Assembly: GCA_947460345.1 (NCBI GenBank) | Contig: CANHGM010000011.1 | Coordinates: forward strand, 1-64,000 | DNA: 64,000 bases | Direction of reading: 5' to 3' | DNA from: Bacteroidota bacterium | GTDB taxonomy: Bacteria; Bacteroidota; Bacteroidia; UKL13-3 | In this document: one piece after another, positions 34,710 to 42,360 of the stretch | Numbering within the stretch: the first letter of the stretch is position 1 | How the letters are laid out: every line of letters starts with the position of its first letter | Notes under the pieces: generated by a model | Told to the model about the DNA's origin: nothing | Seen by the model: the letters and a program-made list of their open reading frames with translations, nothing else | Database searches by the model: none | Position numbers and translations under genes: made by a program

Positions 34710-35134
34710 TAATTCAAAAGAACACCAAATTGATTAAAAATATAGTGTTTCTTGGTTTTCCCATCAAACATTTCTATATAATATAAATTTTGTGTATAAG
34801 GTGTATTTATTTGATATACAGAATAAGTCCACAGTTTATTTTTCATATATATATCATTCCAGTTTTTATTAAGCTCTTCAGGGATTTCATTTTTTTTAAG
34901 TTTACTACCCGTGAACTGCCAATAACCTTCCTTGCTATATCTAGCAATTAACTGTTGAAAATTTTGTTTAAATAAAAAATAATAATTTAGAGATGAATCT
35001 GAATAAACTTGTTCATAAGTCTGAGATGGAAACATGGTTTCAAAATTAAATTTAACTCCTTGAGGAACTTTGTTTTGAGCCACAGAAACTGAAGCCATTA
35101 ATAAACCAAAAATAAACAAATAAATTCTTTTCAT
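34706..35134 (-). CDS. Small exported protein, possibly PepSY-like
   Basis: The 142-residue protein has a signal peptide (MKRIYLFIFGLLMASVSVAQ). The mature part (FETMFPSQTYEQVYSDSSL, YWQFTGSKLKKNEIPEEL, YIEMFDGKTKKHYIFNQFG) resembles the PepSY-like / beta-lactamase-inhibitor-like domains common as small periplasmic proteins in Bacteroidota, but the match is weak. The stop overlaps the stop of the convergent glycosyltransferase gene by 4 bp. Function unknown; a periplasmic inhibitor or binding protein is one possibility. Confidence 0.65.
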   Translation of the reverse strand: MKRIYLFIFGLLMASVSVAQNKVPQGVKFNFETMFPSQTYEQVYSDSSLNYYFLFKQNFQQLIARYSKEGYWQFTGSKLKKNEIPEELNKNWNDIYMKNKLWTYSVYQINTPYTQNLYYIEMFDGKTKKHYIFNQFGVLLNY

Positions 35135-35238
35135 TTTACATGCAAAATTACTAAAAACTGAGTCAATATTTTTATTTTTTTTATTAGAGAATTTAAGCCC
35201 AATTTTGTTCCGTATTTTTACATATAAATAACGCAGCG

Positions 35239-36021
35239 ATGATAAACAATTTTAAATTAAAGAACCTCCCCAAACGCACTATAAAACCAAGAGAAGATGG
35301 CTTAACTATGGTTATGGATAAAGGCTTAAGTATAAGAGAAGCAGAAGACTTTCTATCGGTTGGAGCAGCATATACAGACATCATCAAATTAGGATTTGGT
35401 ACTGCCTATGTAACCCCCAATTTAAAAGAGAAAATCAAATTGTATAAGTCGGCGGGAATTGCTACTTATTTTGGCGGAACCTTATTTGAAGCGTTTTTGG
35501 TTCGTAAACAATACGATGATTATTTAAAATTATTAGAAAAATACGAATTAGAATATGCTGAAATATCTGATGGATCATTAGAAATGGCACATGATAAAAA
35601 GTGTCAATATATAGCTGACATGTCTAAAAGAGTAACAGTTATATCAGAAGTGGGATCTAAAGATGCAGAAAAAATAATTCCTCCCTACAAATGGATAGAA
35701 TTGATGAAAAAAGAAATTGAAGCAGGTTCATGGAAAGTAATAGCTGAAGCTAGAGAAAGTGGGAATGTAGGAATATTCAGAGGCACTGGAGAAGTTCGCT
35801 CAGGATTGGTTGAAGAAATACTGACTCAAATACCACAAGAAAAAATCATTTGGGAAACACCGCAAAAAGGACAACAAGTATATTTTATAAAATTATTAGG
35901 TGCTAATGTAAATATGGGAAATATTGCTCCTAATGAAGTGATTCCTTTAGAAACATTAAGAATTGGTTTGCGTGGAGACAGTTTTTCTTTTTTTCTAAAA
36001 AACCCTAATACTAAATACTAA
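35239..36021 (+). CDS. comA: Phosphosulfolactate synthase (ComA family)
   Basis: The 260-residue TIM-barrel protein matches ComA, which adds sulfite to phosphoenolpyruvate to give (2R)-phospho-3-sulfolactate. Recognisable blocks are KPREDGLTMVMDKGLS, TDIIKLGFGTAYVTPNL, YFGGTLFEAFL, EISDGSLEM, VISEVGSKDA, VIAEARESG and GLRGDSF at the end. In methanogens this begins coenzyme M synthesis; in bacteria it appears in sulfolactate formation, for example in spores. Here the product might feed a sulfonate such as a sulfonolipid head group, which Bacteroidota make, but that is inference. Its stop overlaps the start of the phosphopantetheinyl transferase gene by one base (TAATG). Confidence 0.9.
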   Translation: MINNFKLKNLPKRTIKPREDGLTMVMDKGLSIREAEDFLSVGAAYTDIIKLGFGTAYVTPNLKEKIKLYKSAGIATYFGGTLFEAFLVRKQYDDYLKLLEKYELEYAEISDGSLEMAHDKKCQYIADMSKRVTVISEVGSKDAEKIIPPYKWIELMKKEIEAGSWKVIAEARESGNVGIFRGTGEVRSGLVEEILTQIPQEKIIWETPQKGQQVYFIKLLGANVNMGNIAPNEVIPLETLRIGLRGDSFSFFLKNPNTKY

Positions 36022-36656
36022 TGCCAGTTTCATATATACATCAAGACGAAAATGTATATATAAATGTTTGGGATATTACTGAAGATGAATCTTTTTTTGT
36101 TGAAAAAATAGATTTATTGATTCATGATCTTAATACTGACTACAAACAAATAAGTCAAGGCCATTCAAGATTACAATATTTGGCTTCGAGATATCTTTTA
36201 GCCAAAATGTTTAATCATTCTAATAAATTAGAAATTTATAAATCTGAATTTGGGAAATTATATATAAAAGACCAAGATATTAATTTTTCAATATCTCATT
36301 CAGAAAAACAAGTTGTTGTTGCCATTTCTAAGTACCCTGTTGGAATTGATATTGAAGAAAAACAAAGAGATATTTCAAGAATTAGGCATAAGTTTATAAA
36401 CACAATTGAAGACAGTTGGGTTCAAAACGCTGAAGACATATTAAGTGTATGGTGTTGTAAAGAAGTTGTTTTTAAAATATATGAAAAAAAGGAAGTTGAC
36501 TTTTTAAAACACATTACTATAAACCCATTAAAATCAAACACTTTCGAGGCATTTTTTAATAAAAAAAGTATAGAAAAAAAATATCACTTACAAAAATTTA
36601 ACTTAGAAAGTTCAATCTTAATTTGTGGTATTGATTTTGATTTTGTAGTATTGTAG
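36021..36656 (+). CDS. 4'-phosphopantetheinyl transferase superfamily protein
   Basis: The 211-residue protein has the family's two metal and CoA motifs: VGIDIEEKQRD near residue 110 and WCCKEVVFKIYEK near residue 147 (the W-x-x-KE-[AS] motif, here with V after KE). The N-terminal ISFSISHSEK-like stretch (about 90) is the upstream substrate loop. It would attach phosphopantetheine from CoA to a carrier protein, most likely acyl carrier protein. Coupled translation with phosphosulfolactate synthase suggests that sulfolactate metabolism may meet acyl chemistry, but chance adjacency is possible. Length fits Sfp-type minimal enzymes. Confidence 0.87.
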   Translation: MPVSYIHQDENVYINVWDITEDESFFVEKIDLLIHDLNTDYKQISQGHSRLQYLASRYLLAKMFNHSNKLEIYKSEFGKLYIKDQDINFSISHSEKQVVVAISKYPVGIDIEEKQRDISRIRHKFINTIEDSWVQNAEDILSVWCCKEVVFKIYEKKEVDFLKHITINPLKSNTFEAFFNKKSIEKKYHLQKFNLESSILICGIDFDFVVL

Positions 36657-36663
36657 TAAATAA

Positions 36664-37164
36664 ATGCTCATGCAAAAAACAAAAATTATCTTTATAGGCC
36701 TTTTTTGTGGCTACCTTTTTATGGGAGCTCAGTTAAGCTCTGAACAAGAAAGTGAGTTCTGTACCGCTTTAAAACAAATGATTGCAGCCAGCCAAGAGAA
36801 CTTCGAACCAATTAAAAAAGATAGAAAAAATGGTGTTATAGAATTATATTATACATCATCTATTTCTTTACCTACATCTTTAGATACCAAAATAATATTA
36901 AGTGGAGAAAATTGGTATATGAGCTGCAAATTGCAAGAAAAAACAGATATTAAAGTTATTAATAAAAGTTTTACTCAAATATCTAATATACTTAAAAATT
37001 GCCTTAAAAACTGGAGACAAACTACAGTTTCAAACGAAAAATTCAATTCAGTTATATTTAAAGATATATCTGATAAAGAATGCGGAACACAATTAAAACT
37101 TTCAGTAAGCGAAAATGTAGCAAAAGTAGGATATTATAAAATCATGCTTACTATAAATCCATAA
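36664..37164 (+). CDS. Exported protein of unknown function
   Basis: The 166-residue protein has an N-terminal hydrophobic signal (TKIIFIGLFCGYLFMGAQ); a second ATG at 36670 is an equally good start. The mature part includes EFCTALKQMIAASQENFEPI and two cysteines later (NCLKNW and KECGTQ), and ends in short beta strands (LKLSVSENVAKVGYYKIMLTI). I do not recognise a family. It follows the phosphopantetheinyl transferase gene by 7 bp, so it may be the third gene of that transcript. Confidence 0.65.
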   Translation: MLMQKTKIIFIGLFCGYLFMGAQLSSEQESEFCTALKQMIAASQENFEPIKKDRKNGVIELYYTSSISLPTSLDTKIILSGENWYMSCKLQEKTDIKVINKSFTQISNILKNCLKNWRQTTVSNEKFNSVIFKDISDKECGTQLKLSVSENVAKVGYYKIMLTINP

Positions 37165-37202
37165 TATATAGAGACGCTACTTTTTGTTAGATATATATTG
37201 AA

Positions 37203-38723
37203 CTAATGTTTAAAATGACGAATCCCTGTAAACACCATAGATAGTTGATTTTGGTTACAGTAGTCAATAGATAATTGGTCTTTTACCGAACCACCCGGTT
37301 GTAATATATTTTTTATTCCTTCCTGATGTGCTACTTCTACACAATCAGGAAATGGAAAAAATGCATCGCTAGCCATAGCTGCATCTTGAAGTGAAAGTCC
37401 AGCTTCTTTAGATTTATTTATGGCATGTTTTAATGCATCAATTCTAGAAGTCATACCACAACCCAAACCTAACAATTTTTTATTTTTAGCCAAAACTATC
37501 GTGTTTGATTTGGTGTGTTTTACAATTTTTTCAGCGAATAACATATCATCAATACCTGAATCATTTGGTTTGATTTCAGTGACCAATTGAAGCTTTTCTT
37601 TATCAGAAGATTTTAAATCACATTCTTGAACAAGAACGCCATTCAGCATCGATTTATATTGGAATTGATTTGGTTTGTATGATTTAAGTTTGAGTATAAT
37701 TCGATTGTTTTTTTTGGTTAATATCTCAAGTGCTTTATCTGAATAACTTGGAGCAATTAAAATTTCAAAAAAGAGCTTTTCAATTTCTAAAGCGGTTGCT
37801 TCATCAATAGTGCTATTAAATGCTATTATACCCCCAAATGCAGAAACCGGATCAGCAGACAATGCATCAGACCAAGCTTCTAAGGCTGAACTTCTTACTG
37901 CAACACCGCATGCATTTGTATGTTTAATAATTACACATGAAACGCCATCCTTAAATTCGTTAGATAATGCCAAAGCTCCTTCTAAATCATTTAAGTTATT
38001 ATAGCTAATTTCTTTCCCAGCTAGTTTTTCATATATATCATTTGAATTCCCAAAAAAAGCACTCTTTTGGTGTGGGTTTTCACCATATCTTAATTCGTTT
38101 TTGTTTTTATAAGTCTCAGTAAAAGTCTCTAGAGTATTAGGTTGAAACCAACGATGAATCATCCCATCATATTTATTTGTTTCAAAGAATGCTTTTGAAG
38201 CAAATTCTTTTCTTTGCTCTATAAATGTTTCCCCATTTTGCGAGGTTAATAATTGATAAAAATACTCATAATCATTTTTTGAAGAAACTATCAAAGTATC
38301 ATTAAAGTTTTTGGCAGCAGCTCTTATTAAAGAAACACCACCGATATCTATTTTTTCAATTATTTCTGCTTCACTTCCTCCTGCTTTCAATGTCTCTTCA
38401 AATGGATATAAGTCTACAATAACTAAATCTAAACTAGGTATTTCATATTGTTGCATTTCATCAATGTCACTTTGCAAATTTCTTCTTCCCAAAATCCCCC
38501 CAAACACCTTTGGATGCAACGTTTTAACTCTCCCTCCTAGTATTGAAGGATACCCCGTTAAATCTTCAACATGTAAAACTGGAATATTTAATTTTGTTAT
38601 AAAATCAGCTGTACCTCCAGTTGTGTAAATATTTATTCCAAGTTCGTGAAGTTTCTTTACAATAGGTTCTAATCCATCTTTATAAAAAACAGAAATTAAA
38701 GCATTTGATATTTTTTGTGACAT
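37203..38723 (-). CDS. purH: Bifunctional AICAR formyltransferase / IMP cyclohydrolase
   Basis: The 506-residue protein carries an N-terminal IMP cyclohydrolase domain with an MGS-like fold (YTTGGTADFI, VLHVEDLTGYPSILGGRVKT, LVIVDLYPFE) and a C-terminal AICAR transformylase domain (LRYGENPHQKSAFF, SYNNLNDLEGALAL, KHTNACGVA with the catalytic Lys-His, ASDAFFPFPD). It catalyses the last two steps of de novo purine synthesis. The C-terminal VFTGIRHFKH is typical. It stands 13 bp downstream of the alpha/beta hydrolase gene and may be co-transcribed with gldD and the hydrolase. Confidence 0.95.
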   Translation of the reverse strand: MSQKISNALISVFYKDGLEPIVKKLHELGINIYTTGGTADFITKLNIPVLHVEDLTGYPSILGGRVKTLHPKVFGGILGRRNLQSDIDEMQQYEIPSLDLVIVDLYPFEETLKAGGSEAEIIEKIDIGGVSLIRAAAKNFNDTLIVSSKNDYEYFYQLLTSQNGETFIEQRKEFASKAFFETNKYDGMIHRWFQPNTLETFTETYKNKNELRYGENPHQKSAFFGNSNDIYEKLAGKEISYNNLNDLEGALALSNEFKDGVSCVIIKHTNACGVAVRSSALEAWSDALSADPVSAFGGIIAFNSTIDEATALEIEKLFFEILIAPSYSDKALEILTKKNNRIILKLKSYKPNQFQYKSMLNGVLVQECDLKSSDKEKLQLVTEIKPNDSGIDDMLFAEKIVKHTKSNTIVLAKNKKLLGLGCGMTSRIDALKHAINKSKEAGLSLQDAAMASDAFFPFPDCVEVAHQEGIKNILQPGGSVKDQLSIDYCNQNQLSMVFTGIRHFKH

Positions 38724-38736
38724 AAGTATTGATATA

Positions 38737-39531
38737 TTAAAAACAGAAATTCAAAAATTGGTGTATATATAAAATTGATTCACTAGGTTGTTCCTTCATG
38801 CCTGTATGACCAGATTTTTCAAGTATATGAAAAGAACATATATTGGGTAAAGAAGCTTGATGAGCAGATATACTCACTGGAATGCCTGCATCTTGTTTTC
38901 CTGAAATTATCAGTGTTGGTTTTATAATTTTTTTAAACACATCCGTGTAATCCTTTCTTTCTCTCATAGCTAAAGTTGCATGAACCAAACCATCAATTGA
39001 ACATCTACCTCCTACTTCTATTGCTTGTTCTATTATAGAAGCAGACGTATATTCTTTTGAAAACAAGGTTGGTACTAACACTTTTGAAAATGCTAAAGAG
39101 CCGTTTTCTTGAATAAATGCTGCTGTTTTCAACCTATTCTCTTTTTTTTCTATGGAGTCTGATAATGTAGTAGAATGAAATAATCCAATGCCAGCATATG
39201 ATTCAGGAAATTGATCAGCATAGGCAAGTGATATATACCCACCCATAGAGTGACCAATTATAGCTGGATTATATATAGCTGCATGAAGAATTATTTGGTT
39301 TACTACTTCTGCCATATCAGGTATGGTCATTCCAAACCATGATTCTGTTTGGCCAAATCCTGGCAAATCAGGAACAACAACTTTATATGTTTTACTTAAG
39401 TCTTCAACTATGCTTTGCCATACTGATGCATCTTCACAGAAACCATGTAACAGCAACAAAGGCAGTTTATTCTTTTCACCATAAATAGTATATACTACCT
39501 TTCGGTTATTCAAAAGAAACTCTTTTTTCAC
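38737..39531 (-). CDS. Alpha/beta hydrolase
   Basis: The protein (264 residues from a GTG at 39531; a TTG at 39543 is the alternative) is an alpha/beta hydrolase with the oxyanion-loop region LLLHGFCED, the nucleophile elbow GHSMGGY (Ser about residue 93), an acid in GKQDAGIPVS and the catalytic His in EKSGHTGMKEQP. Such enzymes cleave esters or related bonds; the substrate is unknown. The GTG start shares its first base with the gldD stop (TAGTG), which supports this start and suggests translational coupling with GldD. purH follows by 13 bp. Confidence 0.85.
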   Translation of the reverse strand: MKKEFLLNNRKVVYTIYGEKNKLPLLLLHGFCEDASVWQSIVEDLSKTYKVVVPDLPGFGQTESWFGMTIPDMAEVVNQIILHAAIYNPAIIGHSMGGYISLAYADQFPESYAGIGLFHSTTLSDSIEKKENRLKTAAFIQENGSLAFSKVLVPTLFSKEYTSASIIEQAIEVGGRCSIDGLVHATLAMRERKDYTDVFKKIIKPTLIISGKQDAGIPVSISAHQASLPNICSFHILEKSGHTGMKEQPSESILYIHQFLNFCF

Positions 39532-40112
39532 TATTTGTTCCAATTAATAGATTGAATTAAATGTTCAGCATCAGCCCTCAAAAATTTAAAGACAGGTTCT
39601 ACAGAATCAGCATCAGTTTGTGTATTAAAATAGAGTGCGGCTCTAATAAAATGCTTTTTTTGATCAGTTAAATAAAATTGATACCAAGTGGCGGTATTCC
39701 CAAAAAGTTCGTATATGATACCAACATTCCCATTATTGGTTTTAAAGGCCCCTTCTGTGATCTCATCTGCTTTTACCGAATGTTTATAAACCAATGTTCT
39801 TTGATCATTAATCATTTCCATCAATTTCTTTGGAGAATCTCCAACATTTTTATAACTCAAATGAAGTGTAGCTCTATATTGCGGATACTCTATATTATAC
39901 CAACATGGTTCAGCTTTTTTATCAGCAGTATCTGGCACCACAACAGCATATTGTGGAATTTCAAATTGATAATTACAAGGGGTTTTAAAAACAGTATATG
40001 TTTTTTTAGGTAATTCTATTCTTTGGAATTCTCTTTTTTTAGGAGCAAAATCATCATGGCAAGCCGAAAGAGCAATTGCAAAAATGACGTATATAATTTG
40101 TCGAATTTTCAA
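39531..40112 (-). CDS. gldD: Gliding motility / T9SS lipoprotein GldD
   Basis: The 193-residue protein has a lipoprotein signal ending ALSAC (Cys18) and the GldD hallmarks: KTYTVFKTPCNYQFEIPQYA, PCWYNIEYPQYRATLHLSYK and NTATWYQFYLTDQKKHFIRA with a closing RADAEHLIQSINW. In Flavobacterium johnsoniae GldD is needed for gliding, which depends on the type IX secretion machinery. Its presence fits the T9SS-tagged proteins in this window. It is upstream of and overlaps the hydrolase gene, and a tRNA gene follows on the same strand, upstream in transcription order. Confidence 0.92.
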   Translation of the reverse strand: MKIRQIIYVIFAIALSACHDDFAPKKREFQRIELPKKTYTVFKTPCNYQFEIPQYAVVVPDTADKKAEPCWYNIEYPQYRATLHLSYKNVGDSPKKLMEMINDQRTLVYKHSVKADEITEGAFKTNNGNVGIIYELFGNTATWYQFYLTDQKKHFIRAALYFNTQTDADSVEPVFKFLRADAEHLIQSINWNK

Positions 40113-40123
40113 AATTAGGTATT

Positions 40124-40198
40124 TGGTAGTCCCGCCCAGAATCGAACTGGGATCAAATGTTTAGGAAACATCTATTCTATCCGTTGAACTACGGAACC
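40124..40198 (-). tRNA. tRNA-Arg (anticodon CCT)
   Basis: The reverse strand starts GGTTCCGTAGTTCAACGGAT and folds as a cloverleaf: acceptor GGTTCCG/CGGGACT (with two G-T wobbles), D arm GTTC...GAAT, anticodon stem GATGT/ACATT with loop TTCCTAA giving anticodon CCT, and T arm with GTTCGAT. The terminal CCA is encoded. It reads the AGG arginine codon. It lies 11 bp upstream of gldD on the same strand. Confidence 0.95.
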
Positions 40199-40234
40199 AA
40201 AGCCGTGCAAAGTTAATGCAAAAAGGTAGTAACA

Positions 40235-40266
40235 AAAAACTCTGAGTATATATACCCAGAGTTTTT
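40235..40266 (-). terminator. Rho-independent terminator after the CsgG-like gene
   Basis: A perfect 10-bp stem AAAAACTCTG / CAGAGTTTTT (40235-40244 with 40257-40266); the loop contains GTATATATAC, which can extend the hairpin after one mismatch. It separates the CsgG-like gene from tRNA-Arg. Confidence 0.8.
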
Positions 40267-40292
40267 CATATATATAACTAACACAACTTAAC

Positions 40293-41426
40293 CTACAAGT
40301 TTTCTTTAGTTGTTCTAGTTTTAGAATTGAAGCCAAAAGTGACTCCAAATCGGTAGCTATTTTTTGAAATAGTCATATAAGCATTGAGCGGTAGGTTCAT
40401 AGAACCTGAACGAATAGATTTACCAGCTGCAAATACAAAGGCATAATTGATACTGGCATCACCTCTTTTATCTATATTATAAATAAATTGAGTGTTAGGA
40501 TTTTTAATTATAGTTGGGTCATCAAACTCATTAGCTAAATGCCATTTATCACCAGCATCATAAAAACCTCTTGCAGTTTGTGTAATTCCAATTTGTGGTC
40601 CTAAGGCAAACTCCCATCCACGTTTGTTATCTCTAAATCCATTCATAAAAGTAAAACTTGGAATAAATCTACCAGCATCTAAACCACTCACCATCGGTAT
40701 AAACTCGAACAAAGCTTGGAAATTTCCTTCATTTATATATTGCACTTCTTTTTGATAACCAAATACGGTCATGATGTTTCTTTTAATACCATATCCACCT
40801 TCTGACTCGTCAGCACTTAATCTTCTTGCTTCTTCGCCAGTAACCATTACTACACCTATTCTTGGACCTGTTAGTACTAATTTACCAACACCTGGGTTAT
40901 TTGTTTTTGAATCAAAAGTTTTGATGGTTAATGAAGAAAGAGTTGCATCGTCAACTGATTCACCTAATAGCTTCATGATGCTTATTCTTAACATCGTTTG
41001 AAGTTCAGGTTGGATGTTTAAGTATTCCATTACATTTGATTTTTCGGCAAAGCCTCCATTTACATTAAGAAGCATCAGTCTAATTACTATTTTTTCACCG
41101 AATCTAGATACATAGCCGCTTAACATATAATCGGCTTTCATTAATTTACCTACTTGAATTAAAGTTTCTTTGTTGTAGCAGCTATCTATTTTGATACCTG
41201 CTTTTGATAAAACAACTTTGGCGTCTTCTCTTTGTAACACTTCATACTTGTTTAATTTTTCCATTTCAAGTCTAAGAAGATCTCCTGTTTGTTCGTTGTC
41301 ATAAACCACGTTAGAAGTTTTGATGTTAAGTACTCCTAAAACTGGTAATTGTTGAGATTTTGAACTATTTGCTATAACTATAAAAGCAAATAAGAATACG
41401 ATTTTTTGAATAGTTAGTGATTTCAT
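40293..41426 (-). CDS. Exported CsgG/FlgO-like protein
   Basis: From the ATG at 41426 the product is 377 residues with a signal peptide (IVFLFAFIVIANSSKSQ); a frame reaching 41477 adds a low-complexity Asn run and is not chosen. Residues ~25-150 (VLGVLNIKTSNVVYDNEQTG, KYEVLQREDAKVVLSKAG, LMKADYMLSGYVSRFGEKIVIRLMLLNV) have the CsgG/FlgO/TolB-like fold that senses or builds export structures. The C-terminal half looks beta-rich, perhaps an outer-membrane part. Its upstream region holds a six-copy phased repeat array, so it is one candidate for control by that array. Confidence 0.75.
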   Translation of the reverse strand: MKSLTIQKIVFLFAFIVIANSSKSQQLPVLGVLNIKTSNVVYDNEQTGDLLRLEMEKLNKYEVLQREDAKVVLSKAGIKIDSCYNKETLIQVGKLMKADYMLSGYVSRFGEKIVIRLMLLNVNGGFAEKSNVMEYLNIQPELQTMLRISIMKLLGESVDDATLSSLTIKTFDSKTNNPGVGKLVLTGPRIGVVMVTGEEARRLSADESEGGYGIKRNIMTVFGYQKEVQYINEGNFQALFEFIPMVSGLDAGRFIPSFTFMNGFRDNKRGWEFALGPQIGITQTARGFYDAGDKWHLANEFDDPTIIKNPNTQFIYNIDKRGDASINYAFVFAAGKSIRSGSMNLPLNAYMTISKNSYRFGVTFGFNSKTRTTKENL

Positions 41427-41808
41427 TTTGTTTTTTTTTAAATTGTTGTTGTTATTTAATGAGACAAAATTGCTCACCTCCTCACCTTAAAAATAATTGA
41501 TTTCTGCAAATCGGGGGTACTAATTTTAGTAATTTCTGCAAATCGGTCGAAACTTTTTAGTAATTTCTGCAAATTTTGGGTTAGGCTTTAGTAATTTCTG
41601 CAAAAAATGACAAACCCTTTAGTAATTTCTGCAAATTTTGGGAAAGTCATTAGTAATTTTTGCAAAAAACGACAAGTCCAAACCCCAAAAAAGGAGCTAA
41701 AATGGGCCCAAAAACATGCTTAAAATAGATTACATTAAATTTTATTAGCTTGTATTTCTGATATTTAAAAATTATTTTTATTTTATAAAAATTAGGTTCA
41801 AGAATTAA
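41427..41808. other. Gene-free divergent region of 382 bp with a repeat array
   Basis: No supported coding frame. It holds six phased direct repeats (41494-41668) and a further ~140 bp of AT-rich sequence before the plus-strand gene. It must contain the promoters of the CsgG-like gene and of the 179-residue protein gene. Confidence 0.8.
41494..41668. repeat. Array of six direct repeats TTTAGTAATTTCTGCAAA with a 31-bp period
   Basis: The core TTTCTGCAAA starts at 41501, 41533, 41564, 41595 and 41626, with a sixth copy at 41657 reading TTTTTGCAAA. Spacings are 32, 31, 31, 31 and 31 bp, close to three turns of B-DNA. Copies 2-6 share a fuller consensus TTAGTAATTTCTGCAAA; the first begins TAATTGATTTCTGCAAA. 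The ~13 bases between copies vary. This is not a CRISPR (repeat and spacer too short, no cas genes). Regular helical phasing suggests a cooperative protein-binding array. Confidence 0.9.
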
Positions 41809-42348
41809 TTGCAACAAAAATTATCTAAAGAGAAAGATACTTTAGAAAAACAAAGTACCTTTCCCCAAAGATTTTTACTTACTTCAAATGCATTTGCACA
41901 ATGCAGTGTAATACCTATGTCAAAACCTTACCCATTTATTAGTCCAAATCCATTTTATGATTGTGATGTTAGACTATATTTGGATTATATGTGTATTTGT
42001 ACTCAACAATGTTCACAATACACAAGTAATTACCTAGCTGTGACTGTTATTGACCATAATAATTTCCCAATAAATTATTATACAGAAAGTTCGCCTTCAC
42101 AGTGTTGTGTTTTTGTTTTGGTTGGAGCTCATATTACTAAAACAGACTATTATGGTGGAACAGAAATATTATTTTGTCCATCAGGAAGTCTTCAAACATT
42201 ACAAGGTATTTTAGATGGTTCTATTAATTATACAAGTGTTGGATTTTTAGGAACATTTATTAAAGATTGTAATGGAAATAGTTTAGCTTCACCAGTTGGT
42301 TTTAGTATGTCTGGAACACCTATGGGACTTTTTATTCAATTTCCTTAA
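41809..42348 (+). CDS. Cysteine-rich secreted protein of unknown function
   Basis: The listed 179-residue frame starts at a TTG; an ATG at 41917 gives 143 residues. LLTSNAFAQ at residues 23-31 looks like the end of a signal peptide, yet what precedes it is hydrophilic, so the N-terminus may be truncated or frameshifted. The rest has nine or so cysteines in pairs (YDCDV, MCICTQQCSQY, SQCCVF, LFCPSG, IKDCNG) and beta-like segments. No family recognised. It lies 140 bp after the phased repeat array and 12 bp before a T9SS cargo gene, probably in one transcript. Confidence 0.6.
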   Translation: MQQKLSKEKDTLEKQSTFPQRFLLTSNAFAQCSVIPMSKPYPFISPNPFYDCDVRLYLDYMCICTQQCSQYTSNYLAVTVIDHNNFPINYYTESSPSQCCVFVLVGAHITKTDYYGGTEILFCPSGSLQTLQGILDGSINYTSVGFLGTFIKDCNGNSLASPVGFSMSGTPMGLFIQFP

Positions 42349-42360
42349 TCAAATTAAAAA

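Noticed and set aside
41494-41668. CRISPR array
   Set aside because: Repeats of about 18 bp and gaps of about 13 bp are far below CRISPR sizes, and no cas gene lies in the window.
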